A stretch of 64,000 nucleotides of DNA from Sialis fuliginosa. Taxonomy: Eukaryota > Arthropoda > Insecta > Megaloptera > Sialidae. The notes beneath the pieces were generated by a model, which ran no database searches, had not been told where the DNA came from, and saw only the letters and a list, made by a program, of their open reading frames with translations. The first letter of the stretch is position 1. Each line of letters opens with the position of its first letter. Positions 54,981-64,000 of the stretch are shown here, in pieces. The translations under genes were made by a program, and so were the position numbers. The DNA is taken from the NCBI GenBank assembly GCA_961205875.1, contig OY540820.1, forward strand, positions 3,038,001 through 3,102,000. The letters are read 5' to 3'.

Positions 54981-57900
54981 TTATGAATCTTTCCGTTCAA
55001 TTTTCTTTATCCTCCTGCACTCGCTGTTGTGTGAGAAATACTTGTTCCTAAAATCAGAAATCATTTCCGTTGGCTGCAATCGTATGTCGACATTAGGTTC
55101 TGAGATCTTCTCATATGTGAGGAGTCGACGGGACGAGTGAGTGCTCAACACCTGTTCACTGTTTGAGATTAACTGGAGACACGGATGCAGTGGAAGGCCT
55201 TCTTGGGAATAGTCTTGTCTGCGGAATCAAGAGTTATATCATTTTAAAGAATGGAATGTCTTCTTTCCGATGCATTTTGCTGATTTAAATTTAGTTGATT
55301 TTGTAGTTATAGGATTTTAAAGCAAATGGAAATGTTAATCTTCGTGAAGATTTCTGAGTTTAGAAATAAATTGTAGATAAAATCTATTAATTTTGCATTG
55401 TATTTCATTTTGATAAGATTTTAAAGCAAGTAATTATTTTTGTTGTAAGCTGTGCGGAGTATTCAATTTTTTTAAATAAAATCTGTTGATACTGTTTAAA
55501 AGAGTTGAATTAGAGCTGGGCGCGGGCCGTGAATTTTTCGGGTTACTTTGGGTCACGAATGTGACCCACATGAGCGATTTTCAATCTTGAATCGTGAGCG
55601 TGAGTGATCGTGAGTCAAAGTAAAACAACCGTGCATGAGTACATTTTTGTCGTGCGTGAGTCCATGAGTATATTTCGAAGGTAACTTTTTAATAAACTTA
55701 TTATTAGTTTTTTTAATATCTTAACATAATAACGTTTCAAAATGAATTTTTACATTAAAAGACGTTAGAAAAAATAAATGTCATTTTAAGAAGCAGCAAT
55801 TTCACATGGCCAGTATTGCCAACTTTAGCAGAACACAAAATACTCCAAATTAAAAAATGCATTATTGCTTTATTTTCTTATGCATTTACACTATGTAGTA
55901 AAATCTGCATATAACATTTGCTATATGTAGCAGTGCTAAATATAGCAAATGCTATAAAACATTCGTTATATTTTTCAAATTGTACTCAAATGATACCATG
56001 TTACATGTAGCAAATGTTATATAACATCCAGTCTGATTGAAGATGTCGAGGAGGAAAGACTTAATGCTAGCGGTAGCTATTACGGTATTTTTGGCATGTC
56101 ATAGAAGAAAACGTAGGTTTTGGATAGCTAGAGAAAAATACAGTGGAAGTGAAATGCTGAAAAACTTAAATGCAGATGACTTTGGCGAGGAACCGTCGTT
56201 GAGAAATGAAATAAGATGTGACGGTAGTTTCAAGAACTTCTTACGAATTATTAGTGAGGATTCAATTAACAACAGTGAGAGAGCTGGGGATATCATTGGG
56301 ATATATCTATCTTTTAGCTCAATATTACACTCCTGTTGAAATAAAGATAGGTATATCCCAACGATGCTCTATCTATTTTTTTTAAGACTCTGTTTTCGAA
56401 TCAAATGCACAGTCTATGCTCTATGTCTATGGTTGTAGAATCAAAACAGTCAAGAGAAACTGTTACCTACATGTAGCAGATGCTAGAGAACCAAAACTAC
56501 TTGTAACACTTGCTACATAGGTATAGCAAAAGTCACATGTAGCTAATTTTTCTTTGATTTTTCCGACTCTGGATGGAAAACATAAATCTTGCTATATGTA
56601 GCAGATTTTACTATATTACTATATTTTCGTACTTATAGGAATAGTTATATATAACTTTTGTTATAAGCAGGTTTTGCTACATAGTGTAAACGCGGCTTTA
56701 TTGTTTAGTTTGCTATTACTTGCACTAGAAAAGCAATTTAGAAGAAATAATACAAATATAAAATATACACATATTATATTATACGTAAAAAACGTAAATT
56801 TTCATCGTTTCAAAATATAATTAATAACAATTATATTAAATTTAAATAATGTCACGAGTGTGACCCGTCGTACGTGAGTAAAAAAATAGGATTCGTGAGC
56901 GTGTGTGATCGTGAATTTTTTTCTGTAACCGTGAGTGACCATGCGTGACTAAAAATATTTTGTTTGTGAGTGTGCGTGATCGTGAACAAAATTTACTCAC
57001 GCGCCCAGCTCTACGTTGAGTTTCAGCTTCAAAATACTTTTTTTTAGATTCGATTTCCGTTTTTTTTTCATCGAGTTATTTGAAATCAACCAAAAAGCAT
57101 CTATTTTTAAACGACAAATAAGTCTGTGGAAAAAAATCGTAGATCAAAACTAAATAAAGCATTTCGAAGCTGAAAATACACGCTTCCAAGTATTATCCAA
57201 AGATTTCATTCACAAAGTTGAGAAAAAAAAGCATTTTTTTTGTTTACTTTAAAATCCTATAAAACTGTGACAAATCAAGGAAAATGAAATATGCAAAAAA
57301 TATTTAAAAAGCTGAAACTCAACACTTATTTTAACAACTTATTTTAAAACCCAGAAACCTTGACAAAAAACCTACAAAAATAATGTTGCATTTTTTTGTT
57401 CTTGCTTTAAAATCCTATAACTCTGTGAAAAATCAACTAAAGTTAAATCTGCAAAAAAACATCACAAAGAAGAGACATGGTATTAACAGATTTTGTCTAA
57501 AGTTAATTTTTAAATCCAGAAAACTTATTAAAATTTCCATTTGCTTTAAATCCTATAAATCTGCAAAAAGCATTGGAAAACGGTACATTTTGGACCTACT
57601 TACGAGCATTAACTCACCTGTAGACCGGGAACCAACAGACCAACCTCCCATGCATGTTGAGATGCATCGCAGAGAAATGCAGCAGGTCGCTGTATATCTG
57701 CGACAAACTGTACTCCACTTTGGCCGGAATGTGATTCAACAAATGTTTCTCGCTTAGCTCGTAGTTGCTCTTCTCTATACCAACTCGCTCCGTCGCTTCC
57801 CTGATCCCGTACGGAGCTAAAATAACAACAACATCCACTCTTTAAACCAGTGGTTTCCAAACTTTATGTTACTACGCCTCGCTTTAAAAAAAAACTAATC

Positions 57901-60900
57901 TTAAAATAAAAGACTTCAAAAAAAACTTTAAAACGCAGAAAAGTATACAGGGTGTCCCAAGACTGTGTCAAAGTTCAATATTTCATTTATTATAATAAAT
58001 AGAAGAAAAATTTTAATACAAAAGTTGTCAGGTTAGACAAGCCGCATATTTTAAAAATAATAATAATAATAATATAATATATAATAATAAGTGCGTTACA
58101 AATCAAAGTTATGTTTTTTTTAAATACAATGTGTATTTTTTTTATTGATAACCTATCATTCAAATTAAATTAATAACTTTTTAACGACTGGATTTAGGTA
58201 TAGAACATAGTTTATTAAATGTGTTTAGAATTGAATAGGCAATTCGAAAATGTGAAAATATATAGGGTGTTCCATTTGAAAATTTTGAAAAAAATTAAGT
58301 TCAGAGTTTTAATACAACATGTACAAAGAATACAATTTCGTAAATGTTCGATGTAATATCGCAATAATAGAGCATATGCCAGAACTATTTTTAGTAGAAA
58401 ACAAATTTTTTTGGTTGTAATTAGAAAATAACAAGGTGTTGAAAATGTCAATTTTCTTATAAAAATGGTCATAATTTCTAAACTGCTCAGTATAATCACA
58501 TGCTTATATCAAAATATCCAAAAAAATAAATGCTTTAAGATTATCAATAAAAAAAATACACATTGTATTTAAAAAAACATAACTTTAATTTGTAATATTA
58601 AATGAAATATTGAACTTTGACGCAGTCTTGGGACACCTGTATACTAATAATTAAATTTAACAGTTTTTGAAGTTGGTTTTCTTTTGCTTCCTCACAATAT
58701 CGAAGATACGAGAAACTTTGTGATTGTTTTAGATTGAGACAAAAAAAATGTTCTCCGATTTCAAAATTTTAAATTGATCTTTCCGTTTCACGTCAAGACA
58801 AACACTTTTCGTTCTGTGTCTGTCTATCTGTCCATCCGTCCATCTGTTCCCTGAATCCTTGTCACACGCATAACTCATGAACCACTGAACCGATATTATT
58901 GAAGCTTGGTCGGATGGTTGGGTCTGGCTTGAGGACGGTGCCATTTCAAAATCATCAAAATTGTGTGTAAAGGGGAGGGGGATATCTTAAAATATATATT
59001 TTTTCAAGATATCTCAAGAACGACACATGACAGAGACATTGAGCTTTATATATATTAAGGATCATAAAAAAAATTGTTTACCATTTTTTTCTAACTTTTA
59101 AATGACCAATAAATAATGTGTAATTAATATTTTGTCTTATTTTTAACAATATACTCCCTAAAATACAACCTTAAAAAGTATTAATTTTCACAAGCGCTGG
59201 ATGTATGTAACTTCTTAAACAGCTGTAACTAGTCATGTAATTGTTAGAATGATTTGTAATTTTAATTGGTGAATCTCAACATAATAACACACATTTTAAG
59301 ACAGTTCCAAGGTTTTTACCGTTTATAGTTTCCAAGTTGTACGTCACCAAACACAAGTAATTTTTTTAATTATCCGCTGATTTCAATAAATCAGTTACAC
59401 GTCATTTAAAACTAAAAGATACAGTTGGTTGAAATAGTACTTACGGTCTGTTATGATTGCATCAAAAGTAATGCGGTGCTTCCACAACGGACGGGCAAAA
59501 TCGGAAACAATTACGTCTAAATATTGATTCTCAAGTCCGTATTGTTTCATGTTGATGTAAACGCTCTCGTCTTTGTCACGGTTCTGAAATAAAGTCTGTA
59601 AGTCAATCGGGAAATGTATGTTAAGTGGTATTTTGTGTGGCTGTCATAATTTTGTTCTTTTATATTTTTTTATTGATTTACGAGAAAAAATAAGCATTTT
59701 TGTCAGAAATAGTTTTTTGTCCAAATTTTCTGAGATTTTTAATAAAATAATTAGTTTTTTGGATTTTAAAGATTTTTACTCAGAAACTGCCAACTTTAGA
59801 GATATAGTGTAAAGAGCAAAAAATGTTTATTTTGATCCAGTAAAACTTCTAGAATAAAAAAAATTTTAGTAAAAAAAAAGAAAAAATGTAAAAATAATTT
59901 TTTCTAACTATTTTAAATGTCATAATTTTATTTATTTTTATATTATTTATTACTCTACAAGAAAAAACAAACAACTTTTATCTTAAATAATTCTTCAAGT
60001 TTTATCGGAACAAAATAATGTTTTTGTTCTTCGTACTTTTTCTTTAAAACTGGCGGTTTCCATGTAAAAAATGCTTAATAAAATACATGTATTGGTAGAG
60101 TGAGTATGTTATACACACAATAACATGAGAAACATGAAACAACTACCTAAAGCTATTTATGTTTCTATATTTGTTAAATAATACTCTTGTATGAGCGTCT
60201 ATCTTAAAATATTCTCTCAAGAAGCTTTCACCCCACCTTGCTCCGCGTTTATTTCAACACTTACCATCTGAGTAATTCTCGATGGACGTGTTCTTGCATG
60301 CAGCATTAAATAATCTATATCTGTCCCGTAAACAAACGCTCCGAAATAAGCAGCTGCGACAAGGAGTGATCCGCTTCCCACAAACGGGTCAAGCACAAGG
60401 TCCCCTTTGACGACACCCGCTTGGTTGGCCATCAACAAGGACAGTTGGGCGTCCATGCTGGTATTACCGATGAACTTCCTCGTCTTTAGAGATAGCTTTG
60501 CTATTAAATGTCTCGCTCCATCGGCGACCCATCGACAGAATAGAACATCCAGAGGTTCGTCCGGAACACAGTTAGGATTTAAACCGTAATATTCTATGTA
60601 TTTTAGATGCAGATCGGGGTTTTTTAAGTTTACCACGCCATCTACTGGTAAATAGCTGAAAGTCTAATAAATAAAAATGAATCATTGATTTTTCACAATC
60701 ATAGACACAAAAAGAAACTAACCTCGATTTTATTTACTTTCTCTTTCTGAGTAAAATGTTTATTGAACGTTTCAACTGCGATCTTAAATGATTTCTTTGG
60801 TTTGAAATATTCACTAATTGTATCGTTGGTCAGTTTTAACTTTTTATGTAACGAAGAAACACTTTTTTCATGCACCCATAGTTCTGCGCAGTATCGTAGA

Positions 60901-61158
60901 GAAATCGACCGGCTTGCAATCTTCAATGCGGCTTCTTCAGACGGTAAGTAAACAACCCAATATGGTATCTGAAACGAGTATTAAAATGACCAATATAATC
61001 TAGTTAAATCATTTACACATACTCACATCTGGTGTTGGGAATTCAACCCATTTCATTGTTATGTTGAATAATCTTAAAATCGATTGTATTTCTGGATGTC
61101 GAAATTCAATGTGTTCTTGAGCGAACCAAAAAATATATTTCTTCCAAGATGAATTCAT
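54981..61158 (-). CDS. TRMT11: tRNA (guanine10-N2)-methyltransferase homolog TRMT11
   Basis: Catalytic subunit that, with TRMT112, makes N2-methylguanosine at tRNA position 10. Exons on the minus strand: 61158-61027, 60968-60723, 60663-60265, 59583-59445, 57816-57618 and 55218-54981, giving 450 residues (the human protein is 463). N-terminal residues MNSSWKKYIFWFAQEHIEFR lead into a THUMP-type region. GNTSMDAQLSLLMANQA (192-208) and DPFVGSGS (218-225, SAM-binding motif I) are in exon 3. The catalytic DPPYG (305-309) is split across exons 4 and 5, with the intron after the first base of its first P codon. The C-terminus has HPCLQLISNSEQ and SRRLLTYEK. All donors and acceptors are canonical, and the key residues are intact. 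Confidence 0.95.
55511..57013. mobile_element. hAT-like element in TRMT11 intron 5, with nested insertion
   Basis: Ends TAGAGCTGGGCGCG / CGCGCCCAGCTCTA. Flanks AGTTGAAT and CGTTGAGT agree at 6 of 8 positions, a decayed 8-bp duplication. The interior is made of GTGAGTGATCGTGAGT-type repeats. A second element sits inside at 55,880-56,697. A relative lies at 63,286-63,907. Confidence 0.8.
55880..56697. mobile_element. Nested PIF/Harbinger-like element with transposase remnant
   Basis: Inverted ends TTTACACTATGTAGTAAAAT / GGTTTTGCTACATAGTGTAA. From 56,043 the plus strand is open for about 100 codons (SRRKDLMLAVAITVFLACHR, then RRFWIAREKYSGSEMLKNLN and GSFKNFLRIISEDSINN). This resembles the N-terminal leader of Harbinger/ALP1-like transposases (RRxWV... 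then FRMS...F). The nuclease domain is absent, so it is a deletion derivative. TTA/TAA flanks are suggestive but not clean. Confidence 0.65.
57948..58639. mobile_element. TA-flanked MITE in TRMT11 intron 4
   Basis: CAGGGTGTCCCAAGACTGTG at the left and CAGTCTTGGGACACCTG at the right, between TA dinucleotides (57946-57947 and 58640-58641). A TA target and these ends fit the Tc1/mariner group. Internal inverted copies pair around TTTAAATACAATGTGTATTT. No transposase. Confidence 0.8.
58640..59444. other. Remainder of TRMT11 intron 4
   Basis: Contains a fragment of the AAGTCGGTTTTC-type element (58,655-58,685) and a TCTGTCTATCTGTCCATCCG simple-sequence patch near 58,820. TCAAGATATCTCAAGAACGA is shared with about 7,170-7,190 in inverted orientation. 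No exon is supported. Confidence 0.6.
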
Positions 61159-61729
61159 TTTAGTGCCTCAATTTCTAATGGAATGTTGTTAATATTTTAG
61201 ATAATACTTATTTCTACACATTAAAATAGAGTAAGATGTTTTTAAGCTACATTGCTGGTAAAATACTTATTTTTCAACAATGTGTATTATTCATACGCAT
61301 GTGGTGTTTTTTCGCCGCTGTTCAATTTTTTGACAGCCGATAGTACCAACTGTTAATCAGTATTTGTGATAAATACATATTATTATAATGCTAATGTATA
61401 TATATTCTAAATAAAAACAACTTGTTTGTCTAAACAAGTTGTTTTTATTTATATATTTAACGTCACTATTAGTATATTATTATATATATGGATAAATATT
61501 GTATCATGCTTGCTAACTATATACACATATTTTTCCATATTTCTACGTTGGCACTACTTTAATTTTAAATTAATCATTGATACCAATATACAACAGTATT
61601 TCATTCTATTCACGTGGTGTTTACGTTCAGTTTTGGTTGACATTTTAATATTTTAATTCATATACAAAAAGTAATATAAAGTTAGAAAAATTATATCTTA
61701 ATAAACAGACATCAATACCAAACTTCACT
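61159..61729. promoter_or_regulatory. Shared upstream region of divergent TRMT11 and POLR2K
   Basis: 571 bp between the two start codons, without repeats other than the hairpin at 61,408. Divergent housekeeping genes at this spacing commonly share a promoter region. No clear TATA or initiator could be assigned to either gene. Confidence 0.55.
61408..61451. repeat. Perfect 20-bp hairpin between TRMT11 and POLR2K
   Basis: Arms 61408-61427 and 61432-61451 (core AAAACAACTTGTTT / AAACAAGTTGTTTT) around loop GTCT. Confidence 0.9.
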
Positions 61730-62044
61730 ATGTCAGAACCCTCATCAAGCAAGGAAACAGCAATTAAAACACCTATGGTTTATATATGTGGAGGTTATTA
61801 CTTTTATTTTTGATGTGATTTTTATTGTATTCCTAATAATATTTGATAAATTATTAGTTAATTATAGAACACTTCTGAGAAAAGATCGAGTCATTATAGT
61901 TATTTTTTATCTCAAGTTTACAGTTGTTTTTCAAAGCTTTTATTTTTTCAGAATGTCATCATGAAAATGAAATCAGACCTAGAGATCCAATTCGATGCAG
62001 AGAATGTGGTTATCGTATTATGTATAAGAAAAGGACAAAAAGAT
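61730..62044 (+). CDS. POLR2K: RNA polymerase I/II/III subunit RPABC4 (partial)
   Basis: Shared zinc-ribbon subunit (Rpb12) of the three nuclear RNA polymerases, where it helps assemble the RPB3-RPB10-RPB11 core. Exon 1 is 61730-61793, and exon 2 is 61952-62044 after TTTTTTCAG. Together they give [20 protein letters not shown]... through YKKRTKR, 52 residues. The zinc ligands are C20, C23, C37 and C40 (ICGEC and RCREC). The family ends a few residues after TKR with LVVFDAR. Exon 2 stops in phase 1 after AGA T, which suits a leucine codon TTN, so a final exon of about 20 coding nt is expected. I do not find it before 64,000; it probably lies beyond the window. Confidence 0.93.
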
Positions 62045-62299
62045 GTATCCTTTTAATATCGTTCATTTTAATAATTTGATCAGAATTCCTGAAATTAATT
62101 AAATTATTTGACACTCAATCGGTTAGATGCCTGCCGGTCACAAAAGTATGAACTAGACTGCAAATTAGAATAAAACAGTGGTCAAAATTGTCAAAAATCA
62201 CATATATAGTTAATCAGAATAGAGTTGAAGCTTTAATAATATACCCATTAACTGTCCTTGATTATGGCAATCTATTGGGGAAAAAGGGGTTCTTATCAA

Positions 62300-62830
62300 G
62301 GTTAGTAAAGTACAAGGTTGCCTCATAACTCTGTACGGGGAGTGGCATGAGACGGGAGATTGCGTCATCGTGAGGAACTCTTTGACATTATAAATGGCTG
62401 TCAAACTATATTTACTCTTTATTTTAGTTAAGCTGATTTATTGTAAGTTGTTTTTAAATATTTTCATTTGATGTTGATAGTGTACTGAGTTTTAAATCTA
62501 AATTTTTACTATTTTATTATTATAAATTATAGTTTTAAACAAGTGTTTTTTTATGTCTAACCAACAAATGTATTTTCTTTAAGCATTGATTTCTGACATC
62601 ATTTTTAAATTTTTATGAAGAAATATATGTAATAATTTGTGCTTCTGTTATAAACAATAATATTTACTTTTTTTAAATACAAATATCCAAAAATTCGAAA
62701 TAATTTGAAAACAACTTTAATATATGAAACAACGTTTGAAAGGTTCCTCAGGCTGACGTCATCCGACGCAGCCGCTGATTGGTCAAAAAGTTATGAGGCT
62801 ACCTTGTCTTTATATACCTTGGGTTCTTAT
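62300..62830. mobile_element. Foldback element in POLR2K intron 2
   Basis: TACAAGGTTGCCTCATAACT and GATTGCGTCATCGTGAGG on the left pair with CATCCGACGCAGCC and AAGTTATGAGGCTACCTTGT on the right. About 530 bp, AT-rich centre, no ORF. Confidence 0.7.
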
Positions 62831-63285
62831 AGTGTAAAAACAGGAATGAAATATTTTTAAATAATTCTGTCAAATAAAAATGTCTATATGTTACAGCACA
62901 TTATACTCTATTCTAACACAACACGTAATTTTTTTAATGTATGACAGTGCCTGCATATTCTTCAATTGAACCAAAACAGTAAATTAATTATTCTTGATTA
63001 TGACAATTTATAATGACAAAGCTGTAGTTTAGTTAAGATAAAAATGTTAACTTAATCATCATCACAATAAACTGTTTTTAAATAATTTTAATTCAAATAA
63101 AATTACAGAAATGTCGTATTCCTAATGGGCATCTAATGGTCAAGTGTAAATAATTTCAACAGACTGAACCATTTTAGTATTTAATTTTTAGGTACTTGTC
63201 TATAATGCTGACACCGGTGATAGAAATATGAACATTGACTATAATTATATATGCACACAGAAATTAGTACATTCAATTTTCTTGG
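62831..63285. other. AT-rich sequence without supported features
   Basis: No repeat element is clearly bounded here. An open stretch after TTTTTAG at 63,191 (VLVYNADTGDRNMN) was considered as the POLR2K tail and rejected on phase. Confidence 0.5.
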
Positions 63286-63907
63286 GTAGCTGGGTGTGTG
63301 AGTAATTTTTGCTCACGAAAGAAAAATTTTTAGTCACGCCCGCTCACTCACGGTTACAAAAAAAAGTATTCACGATAACGCACGCTCAGGAATTCTATTT
63401 TTTTTATTCACGCACGGCGGGTCACGCTTATGATTTAATGTAATTGTTGTAAATTAAATTTTGAATGATAAAAATTAATGTTTTTTACGTACAATATATT
63501 GTATATATTTTATATTCATATCATTTTTTCTAAACTGCATTCTGGTACAAGTAATAGCAAACAAAACAATAAGAAAATAAAGCTACAATGCATTTTTAAA
63601 TCTTTTTTTTCTGATATGGTTGGCAATACTGACCGTGTGAAAGTGCTTCTAAAAATGACATTTATTTTTTATACTGTATTTTTTAATGTCAAAATTCGTT
63701 TTGAAACATATTTATGTATAGATATTAAAAAAAAGATAAGTGTATAAAAAAAATTATCTTCAAAATATACTCACAGACTCACGCACGAGAAAAATGTACT
63801 CACACACAGTTGTTTTAATTTGATTCACGATCACGCACGCTCACGATTCAAATTTTGAAAATCGCATGGCAGAGACCTGAAAAATTCATAGCCCGTGCCC
63901 AGCTCTA
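63286..63907. mobile_element. hAT-like element, relative of the 55.5-57.0 kb copy
   Basis: Left TAGCTGGGTGTGTGAGTAAT, right AGCCCGTGCCCAGCTCTA, and the same CACGCACGCTCACG motifs inside. No clear target duplication. The frame at 63,478-63,747 lies inside and is not a gene. Confidence 0.7.
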
Positions 63908-64000
63908 AGTAGGGCAATCTACTGCCCCTGGGGTTGAAGCTTGAGTAAGTTTATAATAAAACATAGACTTAATCTCTACCACAAGCAAATGTTTATAATT

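Noticed and set aside
60407-60951. Plus-strand frames over TRMT11 exons 2 and 3
   Set aside because: Shadows of the minus-strand coding exons, which carry the family motifs.
63191-63300. Open stretch after TTTTTAG (VLVYNADTGD) as the POLR2K tail
   Set aside because: Loosely like LVVFDAR, but exon 2 ends in phase 1 and this joins only in phase 0. In the correct phase it reads a stop after four codons.

Overview
This is an AT-rich, intron-rich and transposon-dense animal nuclear sequence, almost certainly from an insect. It has GT-AG spliced genes with introns of 58 bp to about 7 kb, two housekeeping genes with animal-type sequence (TRMT11 and POLR2K), a decayed Penelope-like retroelement and many hAT, PIF/Harbinger and TA-target MITEs. 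I cannot name the order from the sequence. A plant-feeding hemipteran-like insect with microexon-rich salivary genes is one guess, held with low confidence. No bacterial genes, tRNA, rRNA or CRISPR arrays were seen.

Layout. 1-3,098 is non-coding repeat sequence. 3,133-26,980 (+) is one large unrecognised gene (gene A). It has a TATA box and initiator, a signal-peptide start split between exons, and about 21 exons. Every exon is a multiple of 3 and every intron is phase 0. Twenty exons are 21-90 nt long; the other is 5,178 nt and encodes a proline/glutamate-rich array of more than 100 ten-residue units (GEPEIPPESP type). 26,990-34,228 is intergenic and full of MITEs. 34,229-50,923 (+) is a second unrecognised secreted-protein gene (gene B, 5 exons, 810 aa). 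It has a split signal peptide, a ten-cysteine N-terminal domain and a lysine-rich tail with seven exact-period 50-residue repeats. Its introns hold a 5-kb foldback satellite element, long palindromes, a P/hAT-like element and a Penelope-like element. 50,991-54,980 is intergenic with tandem repeats and two hammerhead-like motifs. 54,981-61,158 (-) is TRMT11 in six exons. 61,159-61,729 is a shared upstream region, and 61,730 onward (+) is POLR2K, of which two exons lie in the window. The end of the window is foldback and hAT-type repeat sequence.

How the genes relate. TRMT11 and POLR2K are a divergent housekeeping pair. Genes A and B are neighbours on the same strand. Both appear to encode secreted proteins whose bulk is one exon of internally amplified low-complexity sequence beside small conventional exons. 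Gene A is the most notable feature: a giant, nearly cysteine-free secreted protein built from phase-0 microexons. That layout is known from schistosome micro-exon genes and, as a microexon-rich secreted class, from aphid bicycle effectors, but I see no motif that places it in either family. Its function is unknown.
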